Positions 44,641 through 58,020 of a stretch of DNA of 64,000 bases are shown piece by piece. Source of the DNA: Hetaerina americana (taxonomy: Eukaryota; Arthropoda; Insecta; Odonata; Calopterygidae); assembly GCA_022747635.1 (NCBI GenBank), contig JAKTNV010000007.1, forward strand, positions 12,800,997 through 12,864,996. Direction: 5' to 3'. Below the pieces are notes generated by a model. It did not search any database and had not been told where the DNA came from. It saw nothing but the letters and a program-made list of their open reading frames with translations. Made by a program: the position numbers and the translations under genes. How positions within the stretch are numbered: position 1 is the stretch's first letter; the number at the start of each line of letters is the position of its first letter.

Positions 44641-46600
44641 GCCCATAACACCCCGGGACTTAAAAACTGCGGCCATCTTTCCCCTCCCACCACGCCGACG
44701 TGTCTCCCACCTTTCTCCGCTCCCCCGAACCCCCCCTCTCCACCCACCGCCCTCCTTGGCCCCGTGATGTCAGCTTTATATGAGGAAGAGTCCTTTTGTA
44801 CGAGGTTACAGCCGCGGGCTACGTTTCATCCACCTCCTCTCCTCCGCTGCCTCAATCTTTGCGTTTCACCCGCCCCCTACTCTTTTTACGCCTCCGGTAA
44901 GACCCCCCGCCCCGGCCCCTCTCACCCCTACACCGTGCAAACTTTCTCACACCCTTCTATCCTCACTCCCGTTTCTCCTTCAGATTTTCTCCTCGCTCCC
45001 CTCCCCCTCTCCATCCCGCCGGTGTGGGGTCTCCCTCTTTTCTTCCGTTCTTGCATCCAGTACGGCTCGGCGAAAAACGATTAGTCGCAGATATACTGTC
45101 CAGGAGAACTCTCGGATGGCTGCGAAGGCCGTGGTAAATCTCTCCCCTTCTTCCCTCCCTGCCTCTCTCCCCTCCCCTCGTTCGTCCTGCGTAGCTCGGG
45201 TTGTTATGATTCAATTCTTCTCCCCCGCGCATCAGGCCGACCCCTGTGGACGGCCACAATCGGGCGTCGCGTTTTGATTCTCTGAAAGGGAAGGTGGGGG
45301 GGATGGCTAGTCTTTTTACCAAGGCGGGATCCGTGTTGCCGAAAATGAGGGCGGCCGATTTCGGTCCCGCGAACCGCCTTAATTGTATTTCAGCTGCTTT
45401 GAGCAAGATAGGAATCTAAAGGTGACGGAGTAATTTACTTGTGGGTAAGGATTTTCTAACGTAAATTAATAGCACTTTTAAATGCAGGTTGACAGTTAAT
45501 CGTAATTATCTCTATATTGATCTGCATATAAATCTGTTAAGAGATTTCTCTCTCGCTTTCCAGTTCGCGGAAAATATTATAAAATTTGTAACGATCATGT
45601 GAATATCATTATGCGTTATCTCTATATTATAAATCTTGAAAGAGAATTTTCTCAAGTTCTAATAAAAGGCAGCTGTAATAAAAATGATAACGGTCCAATG
45701 ATGACCTTAAGCTTTTTGTTTGGGTAACAACATAAGTTTTTTAAAGTCACCTTGGGAATTTACCAAATCTTTGATAGCGTATTTGTATCATACAGTTGAC
45801 AGCGAAATTAATATTAAATAATCCCCTGAGAATTGTCTGAGGGTGCCCACCAGGTAATAGCATTTGAACAACTGCTTTATTTTCCTTTCAGTGTTGAAAT
45901 TATATGGGCATGGGAATCTTGCATGCATGATGGCATGCTTCATTCAGTAATCGACCAGGAAATGACGTGGTAGGAAATAATTCCGCTGGCGGATTGTATC
46001 GATTCCGGGGATTCAAGCAACTCGATTTTTTCTCCGCCTCCACTCGATCGGGGATTTCCCCCTCTTGCGCACTCCCAGCCACTTCTCACGAGAACCTTCG
46101 GGAAAGAGGAAGAATAAACCTCCGTCAGTCGCTTCGGATTTTCCTCCAGAGCACCGCAGGGGAGGGCGGAGAGGGGTTGATGTCGGACGGTGGTCTCGTC
46201 CCTCCCCGCCGGGGGCCACACCGCCACTCGCCGCAGGTTAAGGCCGCGGTCCTTACATTCCCCCTCCTCCCAGTCCCGTCCCACCCAGCACTCCCACGGC
46301 GCACCGTGCGTCCATGCCGCTACTGCCGCCGCAGTCCAGTCGCTCACATCCCGCCTCGGCCGTTGAAGTCTCCGGCTGGCTGTTCGCTCCTGCACTTCTC
46401 CCACGGTTCCTTTCGCCTTCCCGATTCACCATGCATCTTCTCTCCCATCATCCATCTCCCGAACCCCCTGCCTCCACGCGATTTTTATCCTCACCGTACC
46501 GTCTTCAGAGACGGCCGCCTCCCCGTTGACGTCCCTCCGTTTTGAAGCGGCTGCGGGAATAAATTCCGTCCCTCCACCCTCGCTCATAATCCCCTTGGTA
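44640..46600. other. Two GC-rich, pyrimidine-biased tracts
   Basis: Tracts at 44640-45260 and 46010-46560 have C-rich plus strands and many CpG. Several frames exceed 100 codons on each strand, but they are Pro/Ser/Arg/Leu-rich, overlap and lack any domain, so I do not call genes. They could be CpG islands or 5' regulatory sequence. Confidence 0.35.
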
Positions 46601-48359
46601 ATATGTTTGTTTTTTGATGGGCTGTTTTGATGACCCATCGGATTAGAGGCATGTAGTCCCTCTCCACATCTTGGGTCTCTTTGATAGTCGCGTGTGAACC
46701 TGGTGTGAAACGTGTATGGTATAATGCATCGGATTCTCCAATGGATTTGGCGGCATCCTAAGAAATCCTTACCCTTCTGTTCGGGCTGGGATTTGAATTT
46801 ATTTTGATTTCGCCGAGGTGAAAGCTGTGGGAGTAATTTCGAGTTAACAGCTCCTCCGCGGGCGCATCTTTAATGTTCTTTTCCTATGCATCAGCACTAA
46901 ATATGGCATTCTTGAATGAGGAATGATTTGATAACTTTTGTTTAGTTATAATTCTTTGTCTATATTTTTACACACATGAATCGCCATGCAATAGAATGTT
47001 GTTTTTATCATATTGTAAACGTAGTTTAATGTTTCGTCCACACGTTTTAGTATTTATAACTCCTTTGCGTTACAGCAGTGTTTACTGCGTCGTAACTTGC
47101 AGCTTCCCCATATTTCTTTTTATGACTTATATTTTGTTATTTGCATGAAATCCATTTCCCTCTTTGATTTAATCTGTCGAGTAAAGATAGTGTGCAGAAA
47201 ATTAATTGTCTTTAAACTTAGGCTGTTGGTTGAAAAAGAAATGAGTCAGCCGTTACACGAAGAAGATCCCCGGAAGTTCTGGAAGGCGAGTTCGGCCAGT
47301 GGAATATATTTCGTGCGTTAAAATTCCCGGGAACTTTATTCGAAAGGCAAAATATAGACCTTCAGTTTTTTATGTATGGACATCCTTCTTTCGATAGTAT
47401 TTTGAAAGTAAAGAATTTTTCATGTACAAGGTCAACCTTAAGTTGATAAAACCGTTTGATTTAATTGCGGTCCAAACGAGATATGTCGAGACCTCGTACC
47501 TGAGTACGGTTCAACGAATTTTTAGAAATAATACATTAAATCAATTGTGCAAATAATTATCTGGTATAGCATTTGAAAAATACTTTTACAAATATATTGT
47601 GTTTTAACCCTTACTTAATACGGTAAGCTTTGCTTTGTACCATTTCATAAATGGTGAAATTCACCGATAACCGCTTAGGAAATGAATGAAATTATTATTA
47701 GTGAGTAACAAAACTATTTTTTGGAATTAATTATTCTTAAGTTATTGGTCAAATATTTTATCCCGAACGATAGATGTACTGTGATGTTCAAAGACCGATT
47801 TCAGCCTCCCACCTGTAGTAGGTCATGATATGTTGTCATGTTTCTGGTATTGAACGTTATGGTGCGAGCCACACAATTCGAAAAAATACTCCGGGATACT
47901 TACACATGAAGTATATTTAATAAAATTCTCGCAGTACCTTTCATTTAACCTTCGATACTTCAAGACAGATCTCTCACGAAACTTATGTAACTGCCCCAAA
48001 ATTATTTTTAGATACCTGTTGATGCCCAAAACGACGAAACCTGTTATTCCATTTTTTATTAAGCTTATTACATTAAATTTTATTCAAAGCTTATTACATT
48101 AAATTTTATTCAAAAACATCACTAATTAGATACGTGTTTCTTCCTTGTGCCTTTGTCTTTTCAACCTAGTGGTTCCTGCAATCGCATTCCGTAGATCCGT
48201 TCTTTATTATATGGAACCAACCTTTTATAGAAATTGAATATGTGTAATTGTCCGCGAATGAAACTTCGGAAACGACTCGGGTTATTTAAAAGCACGAAGA
48301 ATATAAGCGCCAAAAATATTGTAGGTATATGAGCGTCCATTTGCGTTCACTTTTTTCAC
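46601..48359. other. AT-rich non-coding stretch
   Basis: Apart from the 26-bp tandem repeat at 48061-48112, nothing is recognised. Confidence 0.45.
48061..48112. repeat. 26-bp tandem duplication
   Basis: Two identical head-to-tail units beginning AAGCTTATTACATTAAATTT (48061-48086 and 48087-48112). Confidence 0.85.
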
Positions 48360-48393
48360 CTGACAATGATGCGTCAGCATTGAAACCTTGGAC
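48360..48393 (+). ncRNA. Hammerhead-ribozyme-like motif, degraded core
   Basis: CTGACAA in place of CTGATGA (48360-48366), stem II GATGC/GCATT with loop GTCA (48368-48381), GAAA (48382-48385), stem III ACC/GGA with the closing pair lost, and C at 48393. The preceding CAC would pair with GTG after cleavage in other copies. Two core changes make it inactive by expectation, but its stem II matches the motif at 2689. Confidence 0.45.
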
Positions 48394-51300
48394 TTATTTG
48401 TAAAAATGGCATTTATTACATTTCTCTAAAATTGCTGCTACCTACCAAAAGTTGTATCTGTGAATGCGCGACTTTATGACCTCAGCCTTCGCAGGAGCCT
48501 AGCACCTTGTCAAAAGTGCTGCGGTCACTACAGTGCGTGATCTGATTTCGAATCGTGTGCGTCGCGCACCATTCCTCCGGCGCATGCTTCATCCGCTCGT
48601 TCCTTTTCTTCCTCTCTACTTCTCCCCTTGCCACCTTCCCGCCCTTCGATATTTCTTCTCGCGACCCCTCTCCGACCTCTCTCCACCCACCGCTCCATCC
48701 ACCCGCACTGCCCCTGCCCCGAGAAGAGAGAGAGACACGCCCCCTTTACGAGCCCTGCCTTCGGTGCACACATTTTTCTCGCAGCCGCCCCTCATTCCCT
48801 CCGCTCGACGCCCCAACCTCAAGGCGGTCGGCGAGGTGATGGGAAAGCGTTCGGGTCGGGCCACTAGCACCGAGGGTTTGTTGCAATCCACCCGCTCTCG
48901 CTGCAGAATCCATTTGCGTCCGGGGTAAATACGACGCAGCGTTAGTGGCCCTCTCGCGATTGCCTCGGCCTGCCTGCCTTGTGACGTTTTGAGGGCGAGC
49001 TGTCATCCACGTGCTCTTTCCCTTTGGTCGGCACTAGCGTAACCTCAGCGCACCTCCACCACCAGTAGGAAGGCAAGCTATTCAAACCAGTCTTAGAGAA
49101 AATTTCCCACGCTTCTAGTCGTGCGTTCTACGTGTATTACAGAGTTGAAATATTTTACCTAATCAGCACATTGAGCCCTCAGTCAGCGACGTTTTATTAG
49201 TGAATAGCTCAATTGCATTTTATTTCTCCCCTCTTCTATAATTTTTTCAGGATCTCGCTCTTTTGTTCTCTCTCGCGCCGTCAGGGTACTCGAAATCCGA
49301 AGAAGGTGTGATAGAATACGCAGTTCTTTTCGAGCACTGTCACTGTTGGAAAACCATATATTCGTCATGAAACTCAAGTGAAAACTTGCAGCTTAAAGGA
49401 ACAGAGTATCACTATATTTACTGTAGTATGAGGTATTGCACCTGCCACGTAAAGTTAAGCTAGATACATTATTAAGACGAAAGTTTGAGAAATAGATTAT
49501 GCCCGTTGGAAGAATTATTTTTGTCATGAAATAATGCTAAATAAGTACGGAAAGTAGTCCATTTATTTACGTACGTGTCGCATGGTTGAAAAAATGAAAT
49601 AATTTGATAAATGAGTTTGCACAACAGAATAGGCGCATTATAAATCTCCAAAGTAATAAGTTTTCACTTGAAAATGGTTTTGTTCTGCAACCGTATGATT
49701 TGGGAGTCACTGAACGTTTTTTGTGAGCTTCTTAATTTTTCGATATTAGGTAATCCTCCCGTTGGACCTGGGACAGTGACTCGAGGATTTCTGATGTAAT
49801 GGAAGCGTATGGTAAGACGTGCTTTTGAGGCTGTAATTTTTTTTACTTCCTTTCAACTTGTCGTAAAATTGTGTTTTCATTTCGTGACGTTTATGAGCTT
49901 CCGACGCAACTACGAACTCGGGAATCATAAGCGCGACAGCAGTTACGCCTCCTCCGTGCACTCCCGCCCATGAGTGTCGAGACGGGCCCTCGCCGGGCGG
50001 GTTCCTTCTGGAGGGTCGTTAAAATCGTTGTGTGTATCTCTTAGTGCCACGGGAACATATCGTGCTCACTTGCCTCTCCCGCGGTCGTTTTTCCCTTTCT
50101 TCTGCGGCCGCTAACGATATCTTGCGCTGACGTGCGTTTGGACGCAGCGAGTGGCAGCACGGAGACTTAGCAGCGCCCTTGCTCACTCACCGGCGCCACG
50201 GGAACGAGAGAACCGCATAAGCAAATCACCCCCGTGTCCCCTGAAAGACAGTCACCGCCGCGATTCCTTGCATCCCCGGAAAACTTTGATTTCGCTTTTG
50301 ATTCTTCTCCGTTTTTCTGAATGTAGATGGACATCAACTAGAGCAGGCGGAACAGTTAATCTAGGGCAAAGAAGTAAGGACATTAGACGAAGAATGGTAT
50401 TTGGAAAATCGCTTTTACAAAATGACTAAAGGGTTGATTGCAGGGGCCTAAAATAAATATTTAAGGATAAGATTGGTGAAAACTCGCATATGGAGTGTAG
50501 TTTTGCGATGCTCAGAAACATGGCTTTCGAGAAGGGGATAAGCGTACATAGAAGGTTTTTGAGGTGTGGGTGAGGAGAAGAAAGGCAAAAGTGAAAAGGA
50601 CGGAAAGGAAAGTAAAAGAAGTATTTCTATATAGGGGAAGGAAGAAGTGAGCAGCTTATTGTGGAGAAATTAAAAAAAAGCGGGAAAAGTGGAAGTAAGT
50701 GATATTGTGCAACAGCTCACTTTCGAAGACTGAATTAGAAGGGGGAATGTTGGGTAAACGAGGTAGAGGGAGGAAAATATAATGCATATGGGGTCGATTG
50801 AAGGGAGGTAGAAGGTACGTGGAAGTAAGGAACGGGTTGTTTCTGTGTTGGGTGTAGAAGCATTTACAGTAATGTTGGGCTGGGAAGAAAGGAAGTTAAA
50901 ATTAAGAAGTGAAGCAGTGCTTACTTAGTCCCTTGGTCCATCACAAACCTACCTTGCCAGGTAGACTGGGGTTTTTATTTTTTATATTTTTATTATTATT
51001 ATTTCTTAGCGTCCGGGAAATAGAGTGAAGAGCCGCGTCAAAATGAACCCCGCTTCCCGGAGTCAGGAGGATGCGAGCCTTTCCCTTGAATTTATTCTTG
51101 CCATTTGTGCGTTCCCGAACGTCACCTCGTCGCTGAGAGAGAAGCAATAACTCATTAGCGGGAGCTCGCGTGCTTTTTTTCTCTCTTCCTCCAGTCCGTC
51201 TCCCTCGGTTCCCTCTCGTCTCGCCTCCCCACCCCCCCCTCTCCCCCCGGTCCCTTCCCTTCCCGCTCCCCTTCCCACCATTCCCCCCGCAACCCTTCTT

Positions 51301-51400
51301 CGTTTTTATTTCCTCATCATTTTCCCATCCTTTCCATCCGACTGTCCTCCCACTCTCCCCTCCCTCCACCTTTCCTCTCCATTCCCCTCGTCTTCCATAC
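48394..51400. other. Non-coding stretch with GC-rich patches
   Basis: GC-rich, pyrimidine-biased patches at 48530-48930, 49970-50280 and 51160-51390 give overlapping low-complexity frames. Between 50440 and 50940 the plus strand is purine-rich. No gene is recognised. Confidence 0.35.
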
Positions 51401-54400
51401 CATCAGTTACTTGTGTATAGTGGTGATTTTTTTATACTCCTCGATTTTTTCCCTATTTTTATTTGTTTTATTTTGTCGGTTATTCGTGATCGTGATTTAT
51501 GACGAGAGACGGCGGGATAGGATCTAATGGTTCCAGTGTCGCGCTGTCAATGGAGGCATTTATCTATACCGAGTATCTTTATGTATGCGCATGCCTTGTT
51601 TGCATTGCGAGTCGTACGGTTTCGACGCATTCATATTATATTTTTTGCAATTCAAAGACTATTGTTTATCTGGGTTCATTTCAGTTTACGTGTATAAATA
51701 AGAGGTGGGAGTTAGAGGAGGAGTGGGCGCTAACCCCCGTTCCTGGTTGCTCGGTTCTCGAAACTTAGGAAGGAGTCAAGCTGACGAAGATTCTTTCCGA
51801 GTCACGCTGTATCCAGTGGCGGGTTTAAGGACAAGATGAAGTGCCAAAGTCGATCGATGTGAATTTTTACCATTTATTTAGATATAATTTGCCGAGGCAG
51901 TATTTGAAGATCAGCAGATCTGTTAACATACACCAGTGGCCGTGGATTTAGCTTTCGTCACCCAGCTCATAATATTTCCGTAGCCACCTCTCTTTGTTTC
52001 TCACTTTAATGGTGGCAGAGTTTACTGTAGGTGTGGGTATTTTCCACGGCAAGTCTAAATAATACGGGAGTCCGAAGAGGCGGAATGAAATGAGTATAAT
52101 TGAAGTTTAAAGCTTAATCTTCCCGGACAAGAGGCACCAGATGTGTATGGCTTTGCTTTCTCTTCCTGTAGAGGTGCCTACAGTGTCTCGTGTTTCCAAA
52201 TTTTGGGAACAGATATCATGTGAAATGTATGTAAAACTCGAGCTGGATAACTGAGTCGGCGGATAGCTATCGCTCTCTGATATTAACCGTGCCAACATTG
52301 ACCAGAATGCTCACAATAGAAATTAATGCCAATATAACTCTCGAAACTCTAATTCTCAGCCAAGAGATTGGATGGGGAGTGGAGCCGGAGTCATTCATTT
52401 TCCGATTCGAGAATTTTTTCGCAACACATCTTTCTCTTTTCCCACCTGCCTTCTCGCTTTCAAAAATACTGAAATATCGATGTGGTTTTAGGTTCGCCAA
52501 ACAAAGTAAGCGAACCTCATAAAAAAGATCAATTTACAAAGTAATTGGGTTTGCGTCTCGATTTTTTTTCAATTAAAATAAATGTCCTTCGCTGAAATGC
52601 ACTTACTTATGTCCGGTAGTGAAATTCGTTCTGACTTATTGCCGCTTCGGCAATATTTTATGTCCTGCGTGCGTCAGTTTTGTCTTCGGATGATTATTAT
52701 ATCCACGCGTTAATCTCCTCACTTCCCCTTTCTTCCGCTTAATTTTTTTTTTTAGATGGGGGCACTCAAGTGCATCGGTTTCGTGCAAGGGTTGACAAGG
52801 CATCAGCGCAAAATGGTGCCATTTTTCTCGTTCCACTATGCCCCATAAGTTGTTCTCCGCTCTGAATTCAAATGTCACTCGAAGGGAAGTGGTGACGGCA
52901 CCTGCGACTCGACCGTTTCATTTGTTTGCGTGTTTGTTTTCCATTGTTTGGCGTTCGCTGTTTCTGGATGGTTTTGTGCGACGAATGTTTGCCCCTCTGA
53001 AGGATTCGTTGGGTTGCCGTTCGATATTTTTTTCAGGCAATCGTTCTTTTCCCTTTCTTTTCAACTCATTACGTTCATTCCATATTTCCCTGGAATTCAC
53101 ACGACCCTGTTCAGCCCTCGGCCCTGCCCGACTTGGCGTCAACGGATGCCCTCGACCGATATTTCCTTCGAATGTCAATAGAAAACTGTTTGGTTAGCAT
53201 GGCAGTCGGCGTATCCGCCTGTGTTATCCCACGGTTAAAACTGACTTTGAATTGCCCATGCGATCGGTATTAGCGTGGCATAGGGCGTGGTGAATTAGTG
53301 AATCGTATAGGAATATTCCAGATAAGATGTGGCCCAAGGCGGGGATACCGTGGACCAAAAAATACTGAATTCTGATTTCGTTACCTCTTGAGCATTCTCG
53401 ATTCTGAATTTGACTAGACCATCTGTCAGTGACTCTTTAGTGTTTTTTTTTGTGCCCATTAGCGTTTTCCTCTTCCTCGCTGTTTTCCATGGAAAGAAGT
53501 GGAGAATGTGGTTTGTGTACTCCCGGAAATGAAGTCAGTCATCGTTTGGTGTGTGTTCTTCCACGCGTACCATCCTTTCGCCTCGCTGTCTTTCCCCTAG
53601 CCGTCTAATAATTATATATTTTACATATCATCATTAATGATGTCGATTCATAATGATGTCCCGGCCTTTTGTCTTGCCTTTAGATCCGGTTGATTTTTTT
53701 GCTTGAAAAGAGTAAGTATTTTAAGTCAGTTTAGCTCGTTTATATTCTCAAAGCTTTTATTTGTGTTTGGTACGTTAATGTCTCGAGTTTTCTTTGTCCG
53801 TAGACGTGAAGGAAAGGATTCATGGAAGTGTTTTTCTCCCCGAATAAATGGTATTTTCAGAGTTGTAACGTTGATATTCAGCTGTATTTCAATTCAAATA
53901 TAAAATGATTGTTATGTTACCCGCCGCAGCACTGTTAGGTACATAAAACCAAAGGTGAACTTTTAGTACATCATGCCTTATGTAAGTCCTTTACGTCCGA
54001 TGGACTCCCATATTGTTCAACTCAGTGAATTTTCATTTTTTCCGCGATAATTTTGAGTTAATTTCAGCATCTCTGCCGTCGTTCGGAGTTGTTCCCTGTG
54101 CATGTCCCCTTCTTTGGTAACCAAATCATATTATTATCTCGCTTAATTAGCTGGCTCACGTGCTGTAGTCAACTCCCCGGTTATTTATTCCTCTATATCA
54201 TGAATGTTTATATGATTCTTTGCAAAATAAAATGCTTAGACTATCGGGGTTAATCAGCATGTTACTGCGCGATTTCTAAATAGTTGGTAGGACGATACGG
54301 AATGACTTCGATCACTCATTTCGTCTCGATTCAGGAAGCATTCGCGTCTTCTTATGGCCACAGCCAAGTATTTCGCAACCCTCCGCAAGTATTCACCACG

Positions 54401-55080
54401 ACACCCATATTTCTCACGAATTTCTGCGAACACTCAACGCAGGAGAATTCCTCTCATTTTTTTTGTATCTATATAAAGATAGGGAAAACGAGTTTCTTTT
54501 TTCGCATTAGAATAGTAGTCAAGGTCTTGCACTCGATTAGCCGCCGCAAACAATTTATGCTCGAATCGCGCGCGATATAGATACGCACCTCCTGAATCCT
54601 GGTGTCGCGATTGGGTTAAATTTGCAGTTGCCAAAGGTGGGGTATTCTTATTTCAGATTTTTTAAAAAATCTTGTAATTCGGTTACCGGATTACGTTCGT
54701 GGGAGAGTTACGACACTCGTAAATGACAAAATCACAAGTGTGAAGATTTGTCCCGACGTTCCTATTTCACTGAGATTCGTAAATGAATCAGTATGGGTGT
54801 CTCGCTATAGTGCAAGGGCAAACTTAAGTGTAGAATATGCAGGTGGAGTGAAATGCAAACGCGCTGGTCCGCTCAGTGGACACGCCACGCGGCGAGGAAC
54901 CCAGGCGGTCGGCAGCGGCTAGCGATACTCGCGCAATTAAGAGTATGCTCCAGGAAGTGACGCCACAATACAAATCCTTAATTATCTCGGATACGTGTGG
55001 CTTATTGCAAAATGAATACTCTCATTTCCCATCATCTCTCTGGTTACTTTCTTCGTTTGCGCTTTTTATTTCTTCATAGG
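51401..55080. other. Non-coding stretch
   Basis: Mixed composition, with no recognisable exon, RNA gene or repeat. Overlapping frames at 52838-53197 (plus) and 52918-53178 (minus) lie in a balanced-GC stretch but show no motif. Confidence 0.4.
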
Positions 55081-55234
55081 GAACACCAAGTATATATTAT
55101 GTATATTTGTGTGTGTACATGTATATATATATATACATATACATACGGTATTATACGTATATGTATATAGTATAATGCGAATATATACACACGCACGTAT
55201 ACACACATATGTATGTGTGTATATATGTATATAT

Positions 55235-55304
<70 letters not shown>

Positions 55305-55345
55305 GTACGTACACACGCACATATATACATACGTACATGCACACG
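55081..55345. repeat. Compound (TA)/(TG)/(CA) microsatellite
   Basis: Irregular TATG, CATA and CACA units surround a pure TA run at about 55241-55290. Tyr/Ile/Thr/His-rich frames here are artefacts. Confidence 0.9.
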
Positions 55346-56534
55346 CGTTCACTCCAGACACACTAGATTCAATCTGTCGGATCAACTGTTGAATATCGTC
55401 GTTTGGCGTATTTATTGGTCGACATTTATAGTCCCACGATGCGAATGACGCCTCTCATAATTTTCCGCATGGAATATCCCATTTACGGCGAGCAAAATCA
55501 TTTGCTTTTTTTTTAAATTCGATTAGCCACTGTAAGGACGGGTGGCTTTCTAGTTAAGACAGCAGAAGCTAGTGGAAAATCTTAACATGTATTGTAAATA
55601 CAACGCTGTCGTCGTGAATATTTAGCATCTTACAAGCCGACCATTGTTGGTAAATTATCAGAAAATAAATTGTCACCAAACATTGGCTGTAGTTACATAA
55701 TCATGGGGTTTACGATGTTGTGTGACAAAAATAATATATTGTTTCGAGAATGTCATCCAGAAGTGACACCTATTCAGAAGACTCTCTATTACAGTGTATC
55801 GCTTGAAATGGCCGAAGCTTTAATATGTATTGTTTATAATGGATAGCGAAGCGCTAAACACTTTTACGTAAACAAAATTTTATATTGCACATATTTCACG
55901 AACTCTCCGGGGAAATAATTTTCGGGGAAGATGTAGGTACGCGCAAATACGTGCGGATTTGTACCGTTTTGTTTCACTTCAGAAGGCCAGCCAGCATAGA
56001 AACAAGACACATGTCTTGCGGAGTGAGACCTCAAGATATTGTTTTAAGTAAATCGTAGCTATGATATGCTATGTATGCTTTCGCCTCCAAAATGACACAT
56101 TTAACCAGAACAACGAACACGTCACAGAGCATAAAAGAATGTATGTTTAATGTATGTACGCCTATGAAGTAATAATAAATATTCAGTCATGAAAAAATAT
56201 TTTAATCGGCTTTCAGCCCTGAACTGCTATTTAAAAAAATGTTTCCGAATTAGCCGGCCGTTCGCGTATCCATACTTGGGGTACGATCATACCTAAGAGG
56301 GAGTGTATAGAATGAGTCACCACCACAGGAATCAACCAGAAGGTTGGTTTGATAGGTAAATAAAGAGTTCTCACTCAATGTGATCCCCATACGGCGTGTG
56401 AATAGCACGCATAAGGATGGGGGAGCGGTCGTGACCCCGGCCCTGTGAGCAATTCCTTCCACTGTTTCTCCCGCGGTTTCCGAGGATAAGTTTGGTGGCC
56501 GAAAAATAACGTTTTGGGTGAAGCTGAGTGTGTC
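55346..56534. other. AT-rich non-coding stretch
   Basis: No gene, repeat or RNA recognised. Confidence 0.45.
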
Positions 56535-56590
56535 CTAAGGACTCGAACCCGGACCCTCCCGACAGTTGCCGAACTCGACCCTATTGTGTT
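56535..56590 (-). repeat. Possible tRNA-like fragment
   Basis: The minus strand contains GGGTTCGAGTCCTTAGGAC, a good B-box/T-arm match. The A box is unclear. Probably a SINE remnant. Confidence 0.3.
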
Positions 56591-56689
56591 AGTAAATGCT
56601 GTAAGTTTTTTATTGATTATTAATTACGCGGTGACGATTTTAACTGCCACTGGAGCATTTTCTGGCACACGGGACCCTTTTAATTGCCA

Positions 56690-58020
56690 CAATTTCCTTT
56701 CCCGACCGTCCCGCGCCGGCTCGTGCCTCTGCAGAGTCCCCCGCCCCCACACCCCCGCAACCATCCCACCCACTGATCCGCCATCACTTCGCCGCTGCCT
56801 TTTCCCTTTTCCTCGGCGCATTTCCTCCTCCACGCCTCCCCTGACTCCGCACACCCCGGCCCCCCCCGCCCTTTCTTTTTCAACCCTTCCCACCTCAACC
56901 CCCTCCCCCCGCACTGCCTCCGGTGTCATTTGGGGGCGGCGCGTGGGCGATCCGGGGAGTCTCCTCTCCGCGGGACGGTGTGGGGGGAGGGAAGGATGGA
57001 AGAGGGGGCACGGGGAGTCAGGTGGGCATTAAAGAGCGCGCGCGTGTGTGTGTGGGGGGGGGGTGCGCGCGGAGGGAGGGTGGGCAGGAGAGGGGGGAGG
57101 TGGCGCTAGGGACGGGAAGGTGTACACTCGGGCCGCTCTCCCTGCTTCAGTGCCGGAGCGCGAATCGTCGACTGAGGACGCGCTTCACTCCCTCTTTCTC
57201 TCGGCTGGGGCTCCCATCACTCTGAAATACGTGTCCGCAGTGCGCTGTGCTGTTTGTGTTTTGTTACCGTTCATCGGCCCCCTCCCCCGAGAGATCGCGA
57301 GTTCCCCCCCCCCCGCACTTCCTCGTCTTGATTCCTCCCCCCCCCTACCGTTGCGGTGGAATACGTTTGTTTGTGTTGTGAGGTTTTTTAATATTTTTCC
57401 ATCTCCCTCCCTCCTATTTGGTTCGGGAGGGGGACCTCCCGGGTGTATTTCTCGCCTCCCGGGATTCGGTGAGGGACCTCCCGCCAGCCCTTCTCTCTCT
57501 CTCTCTCCTCTCTCCCCGCCCCTCTCGGCCAGATTCCAACAACCTCTCCCGCCCGTTTTCCTTGTCGCTTTCGACGGTGTCCTTCGTCCATCATGCGTGT
57601 GGTCCATCCCGGGTGTGGGGACGCCGACGCTGCGTCGTCCACGTCGCCGCACTCCGCGGCGCCCGCGGGTCCCAGGGCCAAGTGTTCGTGAACGCACCCT
57701 TCCCCACCACTTAACCGTACCCATTCCCGTTCCGTCCGAAAAGGCGGAAGGGTTCGAGGAGTGCCCGTGTTGGCGACGGCGTTTCCGTCAAATCTGGTGT
57801 CGTGTGCGAAGAGGCGGTCAGCAGAACGGCGAGCGGCGCGTGACTTTCTTCGCCGTCTACGGATCCCCGGGAGTCGACGGAGAGCCTGTCGTGAGAGTCG
57901 CGACCGCCTTCGTCAGTGGAGTGCTGCCGCGTGGTTTAACGCTAACGGATTGCCATCTGCCGCGAGTGGTGCAATTCCGCCGCTGACGGTTCCTACCTTT
58001 TTCGCCCCCCCCCCACCCAG
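56690..58020 (+). promoter_or_regulatory. CpG-rich island with candidate core promoter
   Basis: A long GC- and CpG-rich segment stands between AT-rich neighbours. Within it an initiator TCAGTG (57147-57152, A+1 at 57149) is followed by GGACG at 57176-57180, which is +28 to +32 and fits the arthropod DPE consensus RGWYV at the required spacing. No TATA box was noted. Frames crossing the island (up to 312 codons without a good start) are Pro/Arg/Ser-rich and may only reflect composition. It could drive a transcript through the putative exon ending at 58156. Confidence 0.4.
57593..57691 (+). CDS. Possible 32-codon upstream ORF in 5' leader
   Basis: If transcription starts near 57149, the ATG at 57593 opens a frame of 32 codons starting MRVVHPGCGD and ending TGA. 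It would act as an upstream ORF of the leader. No similarity is recognised and it may be incidental. Confidence 0.2.
   Translation: MRVVHPGCGDADAASSTSPHSAAPAGPRAKCS

Noticed and set aside
45967..46545. 192-codon plus-strand frame and overlapping 154-codon minus frame
   Set aside because: Both are Arg/Pro/Ser-rich, oppose each other and lack motifs. Base composition is a sufficient explanation.
57048..57986. 312-codon open frame in the CpG island
   Set aside because: It has no good start, is Pro/Arg/Ser-rich and overlaps long frames on the other strand. GC-rich composition alone explains it. The segment is better read as promoter and leader.
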